Shown here in pieces: positions 1-8,666 of a stretch of DNA of 64,000 nt; the first letter of the stretch is position 1, and the number at the start of each line of letters is the position of its first letter. Source of the stretch: Paenibacillus psychroresistens (GTDB lineage Bacteria > Bacillota > Bacilli > Paenibacillales > NBRC-103111); NCBI RefSeq assembly GCF_009728935.1, contig NZ_CP034235.1, positions 590,501 to 654,500 of the forward strand. Direction: 5' to 3'. Position numbers and translations under genes: made by a program. The notes beneath the pieces were generated by a model that saw only the letters and a list, made by a program, of their open reading frames with translations, made no database searches and was not told where the DNA came from.

Positions 1-128
1 AAGAGTAGTATTCCCGTATTCTCATTTACTCCTGCTTCGGGTTCCGAAAAGTAGATTTTAAACTCTCGAGAATCACCCGTGTATATGTTGGGGTGTCCTG
101 CTGCCATGAAATCATATTCTTTTGCCAA
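1..128 (-). CDS. Partial CDS, unrecognised protein (N-terminal 43 residues)
   Basis: An open frame runs from a TTG codon at 128 on the minus strand to the left window edge without a stop. A GGGGTGGAG-like ribosome site lies a few bases upstream of the TTG. The visible peptide begins (M)AKEYDFMAAGHPNIY and has no signal peptide. It vaguely recalls the N-terminus of DUF2920-type alpha/beta-hydrolase-like proteins, but this is from memory and only 43 residues are visible. The reading frame and ribosome site are seen directly; the family is a guess. Confidence 0.5.
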   Translation of the reverse strand, partial: MAKEYDFMAAGHPNIYTGDSREFKIYFSEPEAGVNENTGILL

Positions 129-217
129 TTCTCCACCCCTTCCAAATTTTAAAGCGCTCTGACTATCCTTTTAAACTTGCGTATATTTGTATTTACCTTA
201 ACTATCAAACTAATCAA

Positions 218-1093
218 TCAACCAGCAATTGCATTAGACAATACCGCAAATTCTTCATCACTTAATGTGATTCCTGCTGCAGCAATGTTCTCCTCCACGT
301 GCGAAACCGCAGAAGTTCCTGGAATAGGCAGCATAACAGATGAGCGCTTCAATAACCAAGCAAGAGCCAGCTGTGAAGGTTTTGCTCCATGCTGTTTCGC
401 CAGCGTATCCAATGGACCGCCTTCTTTGGCCAAAGCTCCAGTAGCTAACGGGAACCATGGAATAAACGCGATATTATGGGCCTCCGCGTAATTGAGAACA
501 GGTTCTGCATCTCTGCGAGCCAGATTATATAAATTCTGTACAGATGTGATCTTGGTAATTTCATTGGCGGCCTTTAATTCTTCAACCGTCACTTCGCTTA
601 CCCCGATATATCGAATCTTGCCTTCTTTTTGCAGGAGTACAAGCTCGCCAAGCTGTTCAGCAAGCGGAACCTTAGGGTCAATGCGATGCAGCTGAAAGAG
701 GTCGATGCGCTCTAAACCAAGATGGCGCAGATTGAGCTCGCATTGTTGTCGCAAATATTCGGGCCGTCCAAGAGGTCGCCAATCGTTAGGACCGGAGCGA
801 GAAAGGCCGGCTTTCGTGGCAATGACAACATCATCCGCATAAGGGTGAAGTGCTTTCTTTATGAGAAGGTCGGCAGTAAATGGCCCATAGGAGTCAGCCG
901 TGTCGATAAAATTCACTCCCAGCTTCACTGCCCGGCGGAGAACACGTACGGCTTCCTCGGGATCTCGGGGATCTCCCCAAACACCGGGTCCTGTTAATTG
1001 CATGGCACCATAACCTAAACGAGTGACAGGTAAATCTCCACCAAGTGCGAAAGTGCCTGAAGCTGAAGCTGAAACATCATTCTGATTAGACAT
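218..1093 (-). CDS. Aldo/keto reductase
   Basis: A 291-residue cytosolic NAD(P)H-dependent oxidoreductase of the aldo/keto reductase superfamily, expected to be a TIM barrel. The catalytic tetrad is visible: Asp64 and Tyr69 (DTADSY), Lys94 (IATKAG) and His136 (LFQLHRID). The C-terminal IPGTS motif fits the cofactor-binding loop of the family. The ATG start at 1093 follows an AAAGGAGG ribosome site. The gene is divergent from another aldo/keto reductase at 1227, and the two share a short promoter region. The physiological substrate (an aldehyde or ketone) cannot be read from sequence. Confidence 0.93.
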   Translation of the reverse strand: MSNQNDVSASASGTFALGGDLPVTRLGYGAMQLTGPGVWGDPRDPEEAVRVLRRAVKLGVNFIDTADSYGPFTADLLIKKALHPYADDVVIATKAGLSRSGPNDWRPLGRPEYLRQQCELNLRHLGLERIDLFQLHRIDPKVPLAEQLGELVLLQKEGKIRYIGVSEVTVEELKAANEITKITSVQNLYNLARRDAEPVLNYAEAHNIAFIPWFPLATGALAKEGGPLDTLAKQHGAKPSQLALAWLLKRSSVMLPIPGTSAVSHVEENIAAAGITLSDEEFAVLSNAIAG

Positions 1094-1114
1094 GTTTAAA
1101 ACCTCCTTTGCTGA

Positions 1115-1142
1115 AGTATACCAAATGCAACAGATATAGCAA
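1115..1142 (-). promoter_or_regulatory. Sigma-A-like promoter for the leftward aldo/keto reductase
   Basis: On the minus strand TTGCTA and TATACT are separated by 16 bases, a good vegetative promoter match. It sits just upstream of the AAAGGAGG ribosome site of the gene starting at 1093. Confidence 0.5.
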
Positions 1143-1156
1143 AAAACCGCTAAAAG

Positions 1157-1185
1157 TTGAACAACACTGGATACTTAAGTAAAAT
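1157..1185 (+). promoter_or_regulatory. Sigma-A-like promoter for the rightward aldo/keto reductase
   Basis: TTGAAC and TAAAAT with a 17-base spacer lie about 40 bases before the ATG at 1227. The leftward promoter lies immediately next to it, so the two reductases could be co-regulated from this 130-base divergent region. Confidence 0.45.
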
Positions 1186-1226
1186 AATAGGGTAAGCTAT
1201 TCCGGTACTGGAAAGTAGGTTATGAG

Positions 1227-2210
1227 ATGGACTATATAAAATTAGGTCAAACAGGAATGGATGTATCTCGTCTTTGTCTAGGCTGCATGAGTTATGGGCT
1301 GGCTGAACGTGGCGGGCACCAATGGGTGCTGAACGAAGAACTGAGCCGCACTTTTATAAAAAGAGCACTTGAGCTGGGGATTAACTTTTTTGATACGGCG
1401 AATGTTTATTCGAATGGCTCTAGTGAAGAGATCGTGGGTCGTGCTCTAAAAGATTATGCTAAACGGGACGAGGTGGTTATTGCTACCAAGGTTCATGGCC
1501 GAATGAGACCTGGACCTAATGGTGCCGGACTCTCGCGCAAAGCAATCATGACTGAAATAGATCAGAGCCTTCAAAGATTAGGTACGGATTATGTGGATTT
1601 ATACCAGATTCATCGTTGGGACCCTTACACACCTATTGAAGAGACTATGGAAGCTTTGCATGATGTGGTGAAGGCGGGTAAGGCCAGATATATTGGCGCT
1701 TCTTCTATGTATGCTTGGCAGTTTCTTAAAGCCCTGCATGTAGCGGAACAGCATGGATGGACACGGTTTGTATCGATGCAGAATTACTTGAATCTGCTGT
1801 ATCGTGAGGAAGAGCGTGAGATGCTTCCCCTATGTCAAGCGGAGGGGATTGGCTTGATTCCTTGGAGCCCATTAGCTAGAGGGAGGCTTACACGCGAATG
1901 GGCGGAAGCTACAGCACGCTCAGAATCGGATGAATTCGCTAAAAAGCTTTATTCACTTACAGAAGAAGCTGATCGCAAGGTCGTCGAACGAGTAGCCGAG
2001 GTTGCAGCTAAGCGCGATGTTCCACGTGCACAGGTAGCTCTAGCCTGGGTTCTGCAAAAGGCACCTGTGGCAGCACCGATTATCGGAGCGACTAAGATGC
2101 ATCATCTCGATGATGCCGTAGCTGCACTTGCCATTAAGCTGACTCCTGAAGAGATTTCAAGCCTTGAAGAACCCTACATCCCGCATCCCGTTTTAGGTGG
2201 CATTAGCTGA
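1227..2210 (+). CDS. Aldo/keto reductase (YajO-like)
   Basis: A 327-residue aldo/keto reductase with the tetrad Asp56 and Tyr61 (FFDTANVY), Lys88 (IATKVHG) and His129 (LYQIHRWDP). The order GRMRPGPNGAGLSR, WVLQKAPVAAPIIGA follows the bacterial YajO / YrpG-like branch, which reduces small carbonyl compounds with NADPH. Its length is typical. It differs enough from the divergent reductase at 218-1093 that they are distant relatives rather than a recent duplication. The ribosome site is weak (GTAGG). A clear intrinsic terminator follows. The substrate is unknown. Confidence 0.93.
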   Translation: MDYIKLGQTGMDVSRLCLGCMSYGLAERGGHQWVLNEELSRTFIKRALELGINFFDTANVYSNGSSEEIVGRALKDYAKRDEVVIATKVHGRMRPGPNGAGLSRKAIMTEIDQSLQRLGTDYVDLYQIHRWDPYTPIEETMEALHDVVKAGKARYIGASSMYAWQFLKALHVAEQHGWTRFVSMQNYLNLLYREEEREMLPLCQAEGIGLIPWSPLARGRLTREWAEATARSESDEFAKKLYSLTEEADRKVVERVAEVAAKRDVPRAQVALAWVLQKAPVAAPIIGATKMHHLDDAVAALAIKLTPEEISSLEEPYIPHPVLGGIS

Positions 2211-2230
2211 TTAAATACTCGCAATTGGAA

Positions 2231-2259
2231 AACTCGATCTCCTGGGATCGAGTTTTTTT
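2231..2259 (+). terminator. Intrinsic terminator after aldo/keto reductase
   Basis: A perfect 9-bp stem (AACTCGATC / GATCGAGTT) with a 6-base loop is followed by a run of seven T. Confidence 0.9.
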
Positions 2260-2363
2260 CTGTGTCTACCCCCTAAAAAATACATACTTATCCGAATATT
2301 ATAAGGATGCCCTGCGAAATTTGTTGATTAGCCTAATAAAATGTCCGTGAGAGGAGTGTAGTT

Positions 2364-3353
2364 ATGCTAAGAAGATTTGAACAACTATTCGGTGTGGATC
2401 TTGGAACCTGTAATACGTTGATTTATCAAGAGGGTAAAGGGATTGTTTTGGAAGAGCCATCTGTAGTCGCGATCCAAACCGACACTGGAAGGATCGAAGC
2501 TATCGGTAGTGAAGCTTATGCAATGATTGGACGTACCCCCCAGAATTTACAAGTCATTTATCCATTAAAAGATGGAGTTATTGCTAATTTTGATATGACT
2601 ACCGCGATGCTTAAATATTTTATTAATAAAGTGAATGGCAGAAACCATTGGTTTCGCAGCTCTCGTGTGATTATCTCTGTCCCCTGTGGGATTACTAATG
2701 TCCAAAAACGCGCGGTTGAGGAAATGATTGTGAATGGCTCTAGAAAGTCAGTGACTATTGAAGAACCGCTTGCTGCAGCTATGGGAGCGGGGTTGCCTGT
2801 GGATGAACCCGTAGGAAGCATGGTGCTTGATATTGGTGGCGGGACAAGCCAGGTTGCCTTAATATCTCTAGGTGGAATTGTGTTTAGTAAACATGTCCCT
2901 TTCGGTGGTTTGTCCATCGATCAGGATATTATAGAATACGTTAAAAAAACCTATCAATTGATCATTGGAGAACGAACGGCTGAAGATATTAAGAAGAATG
3001 CGACTACAGCAATGAAACCAGATAAAGTATTGCATATGGACATCAGAGGTCGTGACCTTGTCGAGGGACTACCAAAAACCATCTCCATATCCTCAAACGA
3101 GATAGATGATATTCTCGATAATTTCTTTATATTAATTGTAGATAGCATTCGGCAGGCTATGGAGCAATGCCCTCCCGAGCTGGCAGGCGATATCATGGAA
3201 CGGGGTATTCTCCTATGTGGTGGCGGAGCGCTTCTGAATGGACTAGATCGTCGCTTGCAAAAAGAAACAGGCGTCCCTGTTCATCTAGCGGAGAACCCGA
3301 TGGAATGTATTGTAATGGGAACAGGCAAAATGCTCAGCTACAATGCATCCTGA
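2364..3353 (+). CDS. MreB/Mbl-family rod-shape actin homologue
   Basis: A 329-residue bacterial actin of the MreB/Mbl/MreBH type, which forms membrane-associated filaments that guide cell-wall synthesis. Visible signatures are the phosphate-1 loop VDLGTCNT, a KGIVLEEPSVVAI segment, DGVIANFDMT, the EEPLAAAMGAGLPVDEP block and the phosphate-2 loop LDIGGGT, then GGGALLNGL near the C-terminus. The usual DLGTANT is DLGTCNT here and N-terminal residues are divergent, so this is probably an accessory paralogue rather than the main mreB (no mreC/mreD follows). The start has an AGAGGAG ribosome site. It stands alone between a terminator and a small gene. Confidence 0.92.
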   Translation: MLRRFEQLFGVDLGTCNTLIYQEGKGIVLEEPSVVAIQTDTGRIEAIGSEAYAMIGRTPQNLQVIYPLKDGVIANFDMTTAMLKYFINKVNGRNHWFRSSRVIISVPCGITNVQKRAVEEMIVNGSRKSVTIEEPLAAAMGAGLPVDEPVGSMVLDIGGGTSQVALISLGGIVFSKHVPFGGLSIDQDIIEYVKKTYQLIIGERTAEDIKKNATTAMKPDKVLHMDIRGRDLVEGLPKTISISSNEIDDILDNFFILIVDSIRQAMEQCPPELAGDIMERGILLCGGGALLNGLDRRLQKETGVPVHLAENPMECIVMGTGKMLSYNAS

Positions 3354-3422
3354 TTTCCTCGGAGTGGTTTAAGATAATTACGGTTATACTAACTTAGCTT
3401 AATAATTAAGGAGGTTGAAACC

Positions 3423-3554
3423 ATGGAGAATACAAGTGATTATCTGAAGAAGCTTGAGGATACACAGGAGAAGGCTGAAAAAAATAAGCAGCATCAGGGT
3501 CAAGGGAATAATTCCGAGAAGCTCCCGAATAAAAAACACAGTACCAATAAATAG
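3423..3554 (+). CDS. Small 43-residue protein, DUF4023-like
   Basis: A 43-codon ORF with a perfect AAGGAGG ribosome site 7 bases before its ATG. The peptide is highly charged and Gln/Asn/Lys rich, begins MENTSDYLKKLEDTQEK and contains a KLPNKKH motif near the C-terminus. This matches my memory of the short DUF4023 proteins of Bacillales, whose function is unknown. It has no membrane segment and no cysteines. It lies directly downstream of the mreB-like gene, with a hairpin terminator just after it. Confidence 0.75.
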   Translation: MENTSDYLKKLEDTQEKAEKNKQHQGQGNNSEKLPNKKHSTNK

Positions 3555-3566
3555 CTTGGAAAAGAT

Positions 3567-3591
3567 AAGCCCCTTGAATTAAAGGGGCTTT
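3567..3591. terminator. Bidirectional hairpin terminator
   Basis: A perfect 9-bp stem AAGCCCCTT / AAGGGGCTT lies between the convergent small gene (plus) and the response regulator (minus). The stop codon of the minus-strand gene lies inside the hairpin. The T tracts are short. Confidence 0.65.
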
Positions 3592-5171
3592 ATATGAATT
3601 GCTTTGAACTCCTTTGGACTTATTCCAGTGTATTTAATGAATACGTGAGTGAAATAGGCCGGGTCTCCTATTCCTACATCGGCTGCTACTTCAAATATTT
3701 TCTTGGAAGGGTCCTTTAAAAGCTTTTTGGCAATCTCTATTTTATATTTATTAAGCGTGTCAATTACTGTTTCGCCTGTTTCTTTTTTATATAACCTGCT
3801 TAGATAGCTGCTGTTTACATGGACATAATTGGCGATTGACATCAAATTTATCTCATTATTGTAATTTTCCTCGATGTACTTATTTACTTCCATGACTAGA
3901 TAATTATACTGTTTTCTATTAGCGGTAATCAGCTTTGAGGTTGAGTTCACGATATTCTCCAGAATATTAGAAATGCTCTGTATGGATTTACTATCCTGTA
4001 TTTGTCTGTAAACAACCGCTTCGCTTTCCAGATCAAACGGCAGAACAAGCTTATAATTGGACAATAACCTAAAGCATTGTGAACAGAGCAGCATACTGTA
4101 AACGATTACATGATTAATAGGCATTTGTTTTAATTTATATTCTTCAAAAAGCTTTAGCAGGAGTGAGATGGCTTTATCCGGATTTCCATGCTGCAAATGG
4201 CTTACAATCTCATCCGCGTAAAGATGATAATTTATCGATACTTGGTTAGTCTGTGTTAAGGCATTTGCTGTGTAAATGGAGATGCTGTTATCGTTATAGA
4301 AGCTGCCTAAGAGCGCAGCGCGGGCTTCTTTGTATGCTTGGGAAAGTTCCAATGCTGATTTCTGCATGGTGCTGATTCCAATACTAACCTTGAAATTCAT
4401 AAAACTAACTACCATATCAAGCACTTCGTTGCATGCTAACAATAAGGACGGTAAACAAACCGCCGGATTATCTGAAGTAAAAGAAACTAAAACGATAAAC
4501 AGATTTTTTTGCATCGTAAAGCTGAAATGGTCATAGTCAATGAAGGCCAGGGATAAGAAGCTCTTGATCGACAATAAAAATTCATGCTGATTCTGAGAAG
4601 TAGCGGAGGGACCATTTTCCAAGAGCTGATTAATTTCAAAGGCAACAATATAATAATTTTGTGGCTGCACACCTGTTTCTTCAAGTTTATTCTTGATAAT
4701 CTCGGGGGTGATGAGGATTCCATTTAGGATGTCTCCAATCACCTTTTCGCGAATTTCGGACAAGTTATCATGAATCGTTTTTTCGATTTTTTGCTGCTGA
4801 ATGATCAATTCTTTAGCCTTGCTTACAGCTGCAGGGATTTTTTCGGTTGGGTTGGTTTTAATGACAAAATCGACTACATTATACTTGATAGCAGACTGGG
4901 CGTATGAAAAATCGGCGTATGCCGTTAGAATAATTATTCTGATATGGGGAAATCGTTCATACACGTTTTTGGCTAGCTCGATCCCATCCATACCCGGCAT
5001 CTTAATATCGGTAATGATAATATCGATGGAGTGCGTAGTTAAATGCTCCAATGCCTCAAACCCGTTTGATGCATCACAGATAACCTTACAGCCCAAGCTC
5101 TCCCAGTTAATAAAATTAAGCAGGCCCTTCTTAATCACAGACTCATCATCCACTATCATCACGTTATACAT
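3579..5171 (-). CDS. Response regulator, YesN/AraC family
   Basis: A 530-residue cytoplasmic DNA-binding response regulator. The N-terminal receiver domain has the acidic pair DD at 8-9 (VDDES), the phospho-acceptor Asp55 (IITDIKMPG) and the conserved Lys near 105 (VIKTNP). A long middle domain (about 130-410) has no recognised motif, and the C-terminus (about 430-525) is an AraC-type double helix-turn-helix ending in FTHVFIKYTGISPKEF. I start it at the ATG at 5171, which follows GAGAGG and overlaps the kinase gene by 8 bases, rather than at an upstream in-frame start at 5207. It is the partner of the kinase at 5164-6948 and probably activates the divergent sugar transporter. Confidence 0.93.
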   Translation of the reverse strand: MYNVMIVDDESVIKKGLLNFINWESLGCKVICDASNGFEALEHLTTHSIDIIITDIKMPGMDGIELAKNVYERFPHIRIIILTAYADFSYAQSAIKYNVVDFVIKTNPTEKIPAAVSKAKELIIQQQKIEKTIHDNLSEIREKVIGDILNGILITPEIIKNKLEETGVQPQNYYIVAFEINQLLENGPSATSQNQHEFLLSIKSFLSLAFIDYDHFSFTMQKNLFIVLVSFTSDNPAVCLPSLLLACNEVLDMVVSFMNFKVSIGISTMQKSALELSQAYKEARAALLGSFYNDNSISIYTANALTQTNQVSINYHLYADEIVSHLQHGNPDKAISLLLKLFEEYKLKQMPINHVIVYSMLLCSQCFRLLSNYKLVLPFDLESEAVVYRQIQDSKSIQSISNILENIVNSTSKLITANRKQYNYLVMEVNKYIEENYNNEINLMSIANYVHVNSSYLSRLYKKETGETVIDTLNKYKIEIAKKLLKDPSKKIFEVAADVGIGDPAYFTHVFIKYTGISPKEFKAIHIKPL

Positions 5172-6948
5172 CTGCTGCCTCTCCCTTATCAATGGGGATA
5201 TGAACAATTATGCGGGAGCCCTTGTTTAATTCACTTGTGAGCGTTAGCCCGTACTGCTCGCCATACATTAATTTAATCCTTTTGTGTGTATTGCTCAAGC
5301 CAATATTGTTATGTCCTTTTTTGCGCTTAACTGCACTTTCGGTATCATCCAGCTGAATCTCGGAAGTGTTAAACCCAAGGCCATCGTCTATAATTTCAAA
5401 ATATAAGGAATTGAGATCCTCTCTAATATGGATGATAACAGTGCCTTTTCCTAATTTACTTTCCAGACCATGAATCAGTGCATTTTCCACTATGGGTTCA
5501 ACAGACAGCTTAGGCAAATAGTAATCGAGAATAGCATCATTTGAAATATGGATACGATAGTCCAATTTATCTTCAAAGCGAATTTTTTGCAGATATAAAT
5601 AAAACTGGATATACTCCATTTCTTGGCGGACTGTAATTCTGTCCTTGCTGTTTGAATAAATGCTTGCCTGCAGCAATTCGGTTAAGGAAGTAACCATGTG
5701 GAATACCGTTTCATCCTGCGACAGCCGTGCCTTATAACCTATGGTAACAAGCGTATTAAACAAAAAGTGCGGATTCATTTGTGATTGCAGAAATTTAAAT
5801 TCCGATTCCTTCACCAAAAGCTGTTTTTCGTAAACCTGATTAATTAAATATTTTATCTCTCTTGCCATACTATTGAAGGTATTGCTGAGCAGAATAAGCT
5901 CCATGTCCTTATATTCTGGCATTCTCACGTCATAGTTACCAAGTTTAACTTTATTAATGCTTTTTAATAAGTCCTTAATAAACCGCGTAAATCGCAAGGA
6001 GAGCAAAATGCTCGTTATGAGGAGAATGAAAACAATAAACAGTGTTATTAACAGATATTCCCGTATGCTGGTCGACAGCTTTGCTAAAACCTGATTCTTG
6101 GGTATGCCGGCGAAAAAGGTCAAGCCGCTGTCACTTATTTCCTTCGATACTACAAAATACACCTGGTTGTTCAGTGTCGCTTCTGATACATTTGAACCGC
6201 TCTTTAATTGCAAGATAGAATTCTCAACGGTTTTCCCCAGCATGTGTTTATCTGAGCTTGAGTAAATCACTCCGCGATTATCGATAATATAAGCTATAGA
6301 ACCTGGGAGTTCAATGACGCTTTGATATTTATTGGACACTTCGCTTTCGTCAGTACCAATTTGGATGACCAGGTGCTGGGTTGGACTGCTTACGCTCGAT
6401 AGGGTTCTTGTGAAATAAATCGTCTTATCCACCAGAGTAGGCGGGATAATGGCTATTCCTCGTGTATTCGTCCTTGCTAGCTCTTTAAAAATATTGATAT
6501 TGTTTTCTTCGACGATTTGCACATTCTGCATGGACCTTGAGGATGAAATATAAGTCGATTCATTCAAGAAAATATAGGCGGTGGTAATTAATTTCTCTTC
6601 CCAGGCCGTATTAAACATCATGCTGTAATTTAACTCCTCTGCCATCGCGCTTTTATCCAGGAACAGATTATAATAGTCTTCTTCGAGAAAGGTATCTCCA
6701 GATATCCAGGAACGAATCGATTTATTAGAGAGGAAATGCAGTGATGTGTTATCAATACTATTGAAGGAGCTTTCAATAGTGTCTGTAGTTTGTTGGATAG
6801 ACTGCTTTAAATTATCATAAGCGTTGTTTGTCAGTATAGAGGATAAGCTCGAATAGAAATAAAAACCGGCAAAGGATAACGGTAATAATACAATGAGGAC
6901 GCTTGCAATTATTATTTTACGTCGTAGGGTCATTCGAAATTTGGGCAA
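5164..6948 (-). CDS. Sensor histidine kinase, YesM family
   Basis: A 594-residue membrane sensor kinase. There is a transmembrane helix at about 10-32, an extracellular sensor domain (dCache-like) to about 295, a second helix at 298-317 and a HAMP linker. A His_kinase (PF06580-type) box QMNPHFLFNTL follows with phospho-acceptor His394, then an ATPase domain with PIVENALIHGL and DDGLGF motifs. The start is a TTG with an ideal GGAGG site 8 bases upstream; an internal ATG (Met6) lacks this spacing. In this family the kinase senses extracellular carbohydrate, sometimes through a binding protein. It is cotranscribed with the response regulator and divergent from the transporter. Confidence 0.93.
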   Translation of the reverse strand: MPKFRMTLRRKIIIASVLIVLLPLSFAGFYFYSSLSSILTNNAYDNLKQSIQQTTDTIESSFNSIDNTSLHFLSNKSIRSWISGDTFLEEDYYNLFLDKSAMAEELNYSMMFNTAWEEKLITTAYIFLNESTYISSSRSMQNVQIVEENNINIFKELARTNTRGIAIIPPTLVDKTIYFTRTLSSVSSPTQHLVIQIGTDESEVSNKYQSVIELPGSIAYIIDNRGVIYSSSDKHMLGKTVENSILQLKSGSNVSEATLNNQVYFVVSKEISDSGLTFFAGIPKNQVLAKLSTSIREYLLITLFIVFILLITSILLSLRFTRFIKDLLKSINKVKLGNYDVRMPEYKDMELILLSNTFNSMAREIKYLINQVYEKQLLVKESEFKFLQSQMNPHFLFNTLVTIGYKARLSQDETVFHMVTSLTELLQASIYSNSKDRITVRQEMEYIQFYLYLQKIRFEDKLDYRIHISNDAILDYYLPKLSVEPIVENALIHGLESKLGKGTVIIHIREDLNSLYFEIIDDGLGFNTSEIQLDDTESAVKRKKGHNNIGLSNTHKRIKLMYGEQYGLTLTSELNKGSRIIVHIPIDKGEAADV

Positions 6949-7002
6949 AGTGACATCCTCCAGAAACAGCTAGTTCGTTAGTAATTCGACTGAGAGAAGC
7001 TT

Positions 7003-7032
7003 AATATCCTTTATTGCAGCCGGATACGTCAA
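7003..7032 (-). promoter_or_regulatory. Candidate promoter of the yesMN-like operon
   Basis: On the minus strand TTGACG and GATATT are separated by 18 bases, about 55 bases upstream of the TTG start of the kinase. The -35 is good, the -10 fair. Confidence 0.4.
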
Positions 7033-7143
7033 GAAAATCATATAAAGGTAAATATATTACAACAATCTCATCGATTATTTGAGTTGAATCGCGTTTTTAA
7101 TTATTCGAATCAAGATATTGCAAGAACTAGTACATATATTACA

Positions 7144-7191
7144 TTAACTTTTTCAGCGGATACCTATACAATAACATCTATAGCGCTATAG
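7144..7191 (+). promoter_or_regulatory. Promoter and palindromic operator of sugar ABC operon
   Basis: TTAACT (7144-7149) and TACAAT (7167-7172) are separated by exactly 17 bases. The expected transcription start falls inside the perfect 14-bp palindrome CTATAGCGCTATAG (7178-7191). The palindrome is a candidate operator for the adjacent YesN-type regulator or another repressor; which protein binds is unknown. Confidence 0.5.
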
Positions 7192-7236
7192 TAAATGGTT
7201 AAACAAAATTTGCAACACTAAGGGGAATTTTTCGTA

Positions 7237-8595
7237 ATGAAGAAACCGTATCTCAGAGGCAGCTTATATCTGGTTCTTGCTTTAATTGTAAGCGTATTAT
7301 TAACAGCATGCGGCAGCAAGACTGTGACCACAGATACTGCGGGCAGCTCAACAGACAGCAATGGTTCTGCAAATACCTCAACCGATGGACCCAAAAAGGA
7401 TCCGGTAAAAATCAAGTATATGACATATAGAGTAGGCACCCAGGTTTCTGCCGCGGCTGAGAAGAAAATAATCGCGGAATTCAACAAACAATTCGGTAAT
7501 GAAGTTACAGTTGTTATTGAAGAAGTGCCAGACAATATTGCTTATATCGACAAGCTGAAGGTTCTTGCGGCTTCTAATGATCTTCCTGATATTATTGAAG
7601 GCAAAAACGGGATTAATGATTTAACGATAAAAGGCAATATGGCAACGCCTTTAAATGAATATCTGGATGCAGATCCCAAGTGGAAAGCTGAAATTGGCGA
7701 CGGGGCTCTTAAAGCTAATTCGCGGGATGGGCAGGTCTGGTCAATTGCAGCCGGACAGCTGTTGATCGGTTATTTCTATAATAAGGAAATTTTTGCTAAG
7801 GCGGGAATTAAACCAGCTGAAACCTGGGATGAATTCTTTGCCAATCTTGATAAAATCAAGGCAGCGGGCTTCGACCCATTATCTCTAATGACGGGTGAGA
7901 ATGCTTGGACTACCAACCTCTTACTGGGCTCTATCGTGGGTACGGATGGTGATGCCGGAAATGCGTTCATGAACACCAAATTCCCTAAGAACTTTGAAAC
8001 CCCTGAATTCATTAAAGCGCTTAAGCTGATTAAGACAGGGCTTGAGAAGTATACCACCAAGGATGCGTTAGGTGCAGGTTATGCCAATGCGACTAATAAT
8101 TTTCTGCAAGGCAAAACAGCTATTATTCCAAACGGCCCATGGATGATTACAGATATTAAAGATCCAACCAAGTCCTCACCCGATTTCGATAAAAAGATCA
8201 GCGTAGCCGCTTACCCAGGAAATGGCATGTTTTCCTCCTATGAGGTTGGCTATATGCTGGCTTCCAAAGATAAAGAGCATAAGGATGCAGCGATTAAATT
8301 CCTCAAGTTCTTGACGGGTGCATTCGCCCAGCAGGTTAATCTGGAGCTTACCAGCGTAGTGCCGCTGACTAATAATATTCAAGTTTCAGATGAGTTTAAT
8401 CAGAAGAACCCGCTATTCGCTGAAACCATCAAGCTTGGCTTAAATACCAAATATAAATATGCTGACTTCGATACACTCAACTATGCAAATGTTACGGATA
8501 CTTGGAAGGCGGTCTACCCTGAATTGATTTTCAACAAAAAGACTGCGGAAGAAGTGGCTAAGAAACTGAGTGAGGTTGCAGCTAAGAACAAATAG
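7237..8595 (+). CDS. ABC transporter substrate-binding lipoprotein (sugar)
   Basis: A 452-residue extracellular solute-binding protein, family 1 type. The signal peptide ends in the lipobox LLTAC with the lipidated Cys at 25, followed by a Ser/Thr/Asp-rich linker. The mature part shows typical features such as IPNGPWMITDIK and GYMLASKDKEHKDAAIKF. It captures a sugar or oligosaccharide at the outer face of the membrane and hands it to the permeases encoded at 8667 and 9526. The neighbouring YesMN pair and putative carbohydrate-active enzymes suggest an oligosaccharide from polysaccharide breakdown. No ATPase gene is adjacent, so a shared MsmX-type ATPase is likely (inference). Confidence 0.93.
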   Translation: MKKPYLRGSLYLVLALIVSVLLTACGSKTVTTDTAGSSTDSNGSANTSTDGPKKDPVKIKYMTYRVGTQVSAAAEKKIIAEFNKQFGNEVTVVIEEVPDNIAYIDKLKVLAASNDLPDIIEGKNGINDLTIKGNMATPLNEYLDADPKWKAEIGDGALKANSRDGQVWSIAAGQLLIGYFYNKEIFAKAGIKPAETWDEFFANLDKIKAAGFDPLSLMTGENAWTTNLLLGSIVGTDGDAGNAFMNTKFPKNFETPEFIKALKLIKTGLEKYTTKDALGAGYANATNNFLQGKTAIIPNGPWMITDIKDPTKSSPDFDKKISVAAYPGNGMFSSYEVGYMLASKDKEHKDAAIKFLKFLTGAFAQQVNLELTSVVPLTNNIQVSDEFNQKNPLFAETIKLGLNTKYKYADFDTLNYANVTDTWKAVYPELIFNKKTAEEVAKKLSEVAAKNK

Positions 8596-8608
8596 GATCA
8601 ATTAGACT

Positions 8609-8631
8609 ATTCCCTCCAGATCGGGGGGAAT
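8609..8631 (+). other. Intercistronic hairpin after binding-protein gene
   Basis: A 9-bp stem ATTCCCTCC / GGGGGGAAT (one G-T pair) with a 5-base loop directly follows the binding-protein stop codon. There is no strong T tract. Such hairpins commonly protect the upstream mRNA or attenuate read-through, giving more binding protein than permease. Confidence 0.5.
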
Positions 8632-8666
8632 TGTTATTTAGAATAATAAGAAAGGGGACGATAATA

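Noticed and set aside
4801..5229. 142-codon plus-strand ORF over the yesMN junction
   Set aside because: Shadow of two recognised minus-strand genes.
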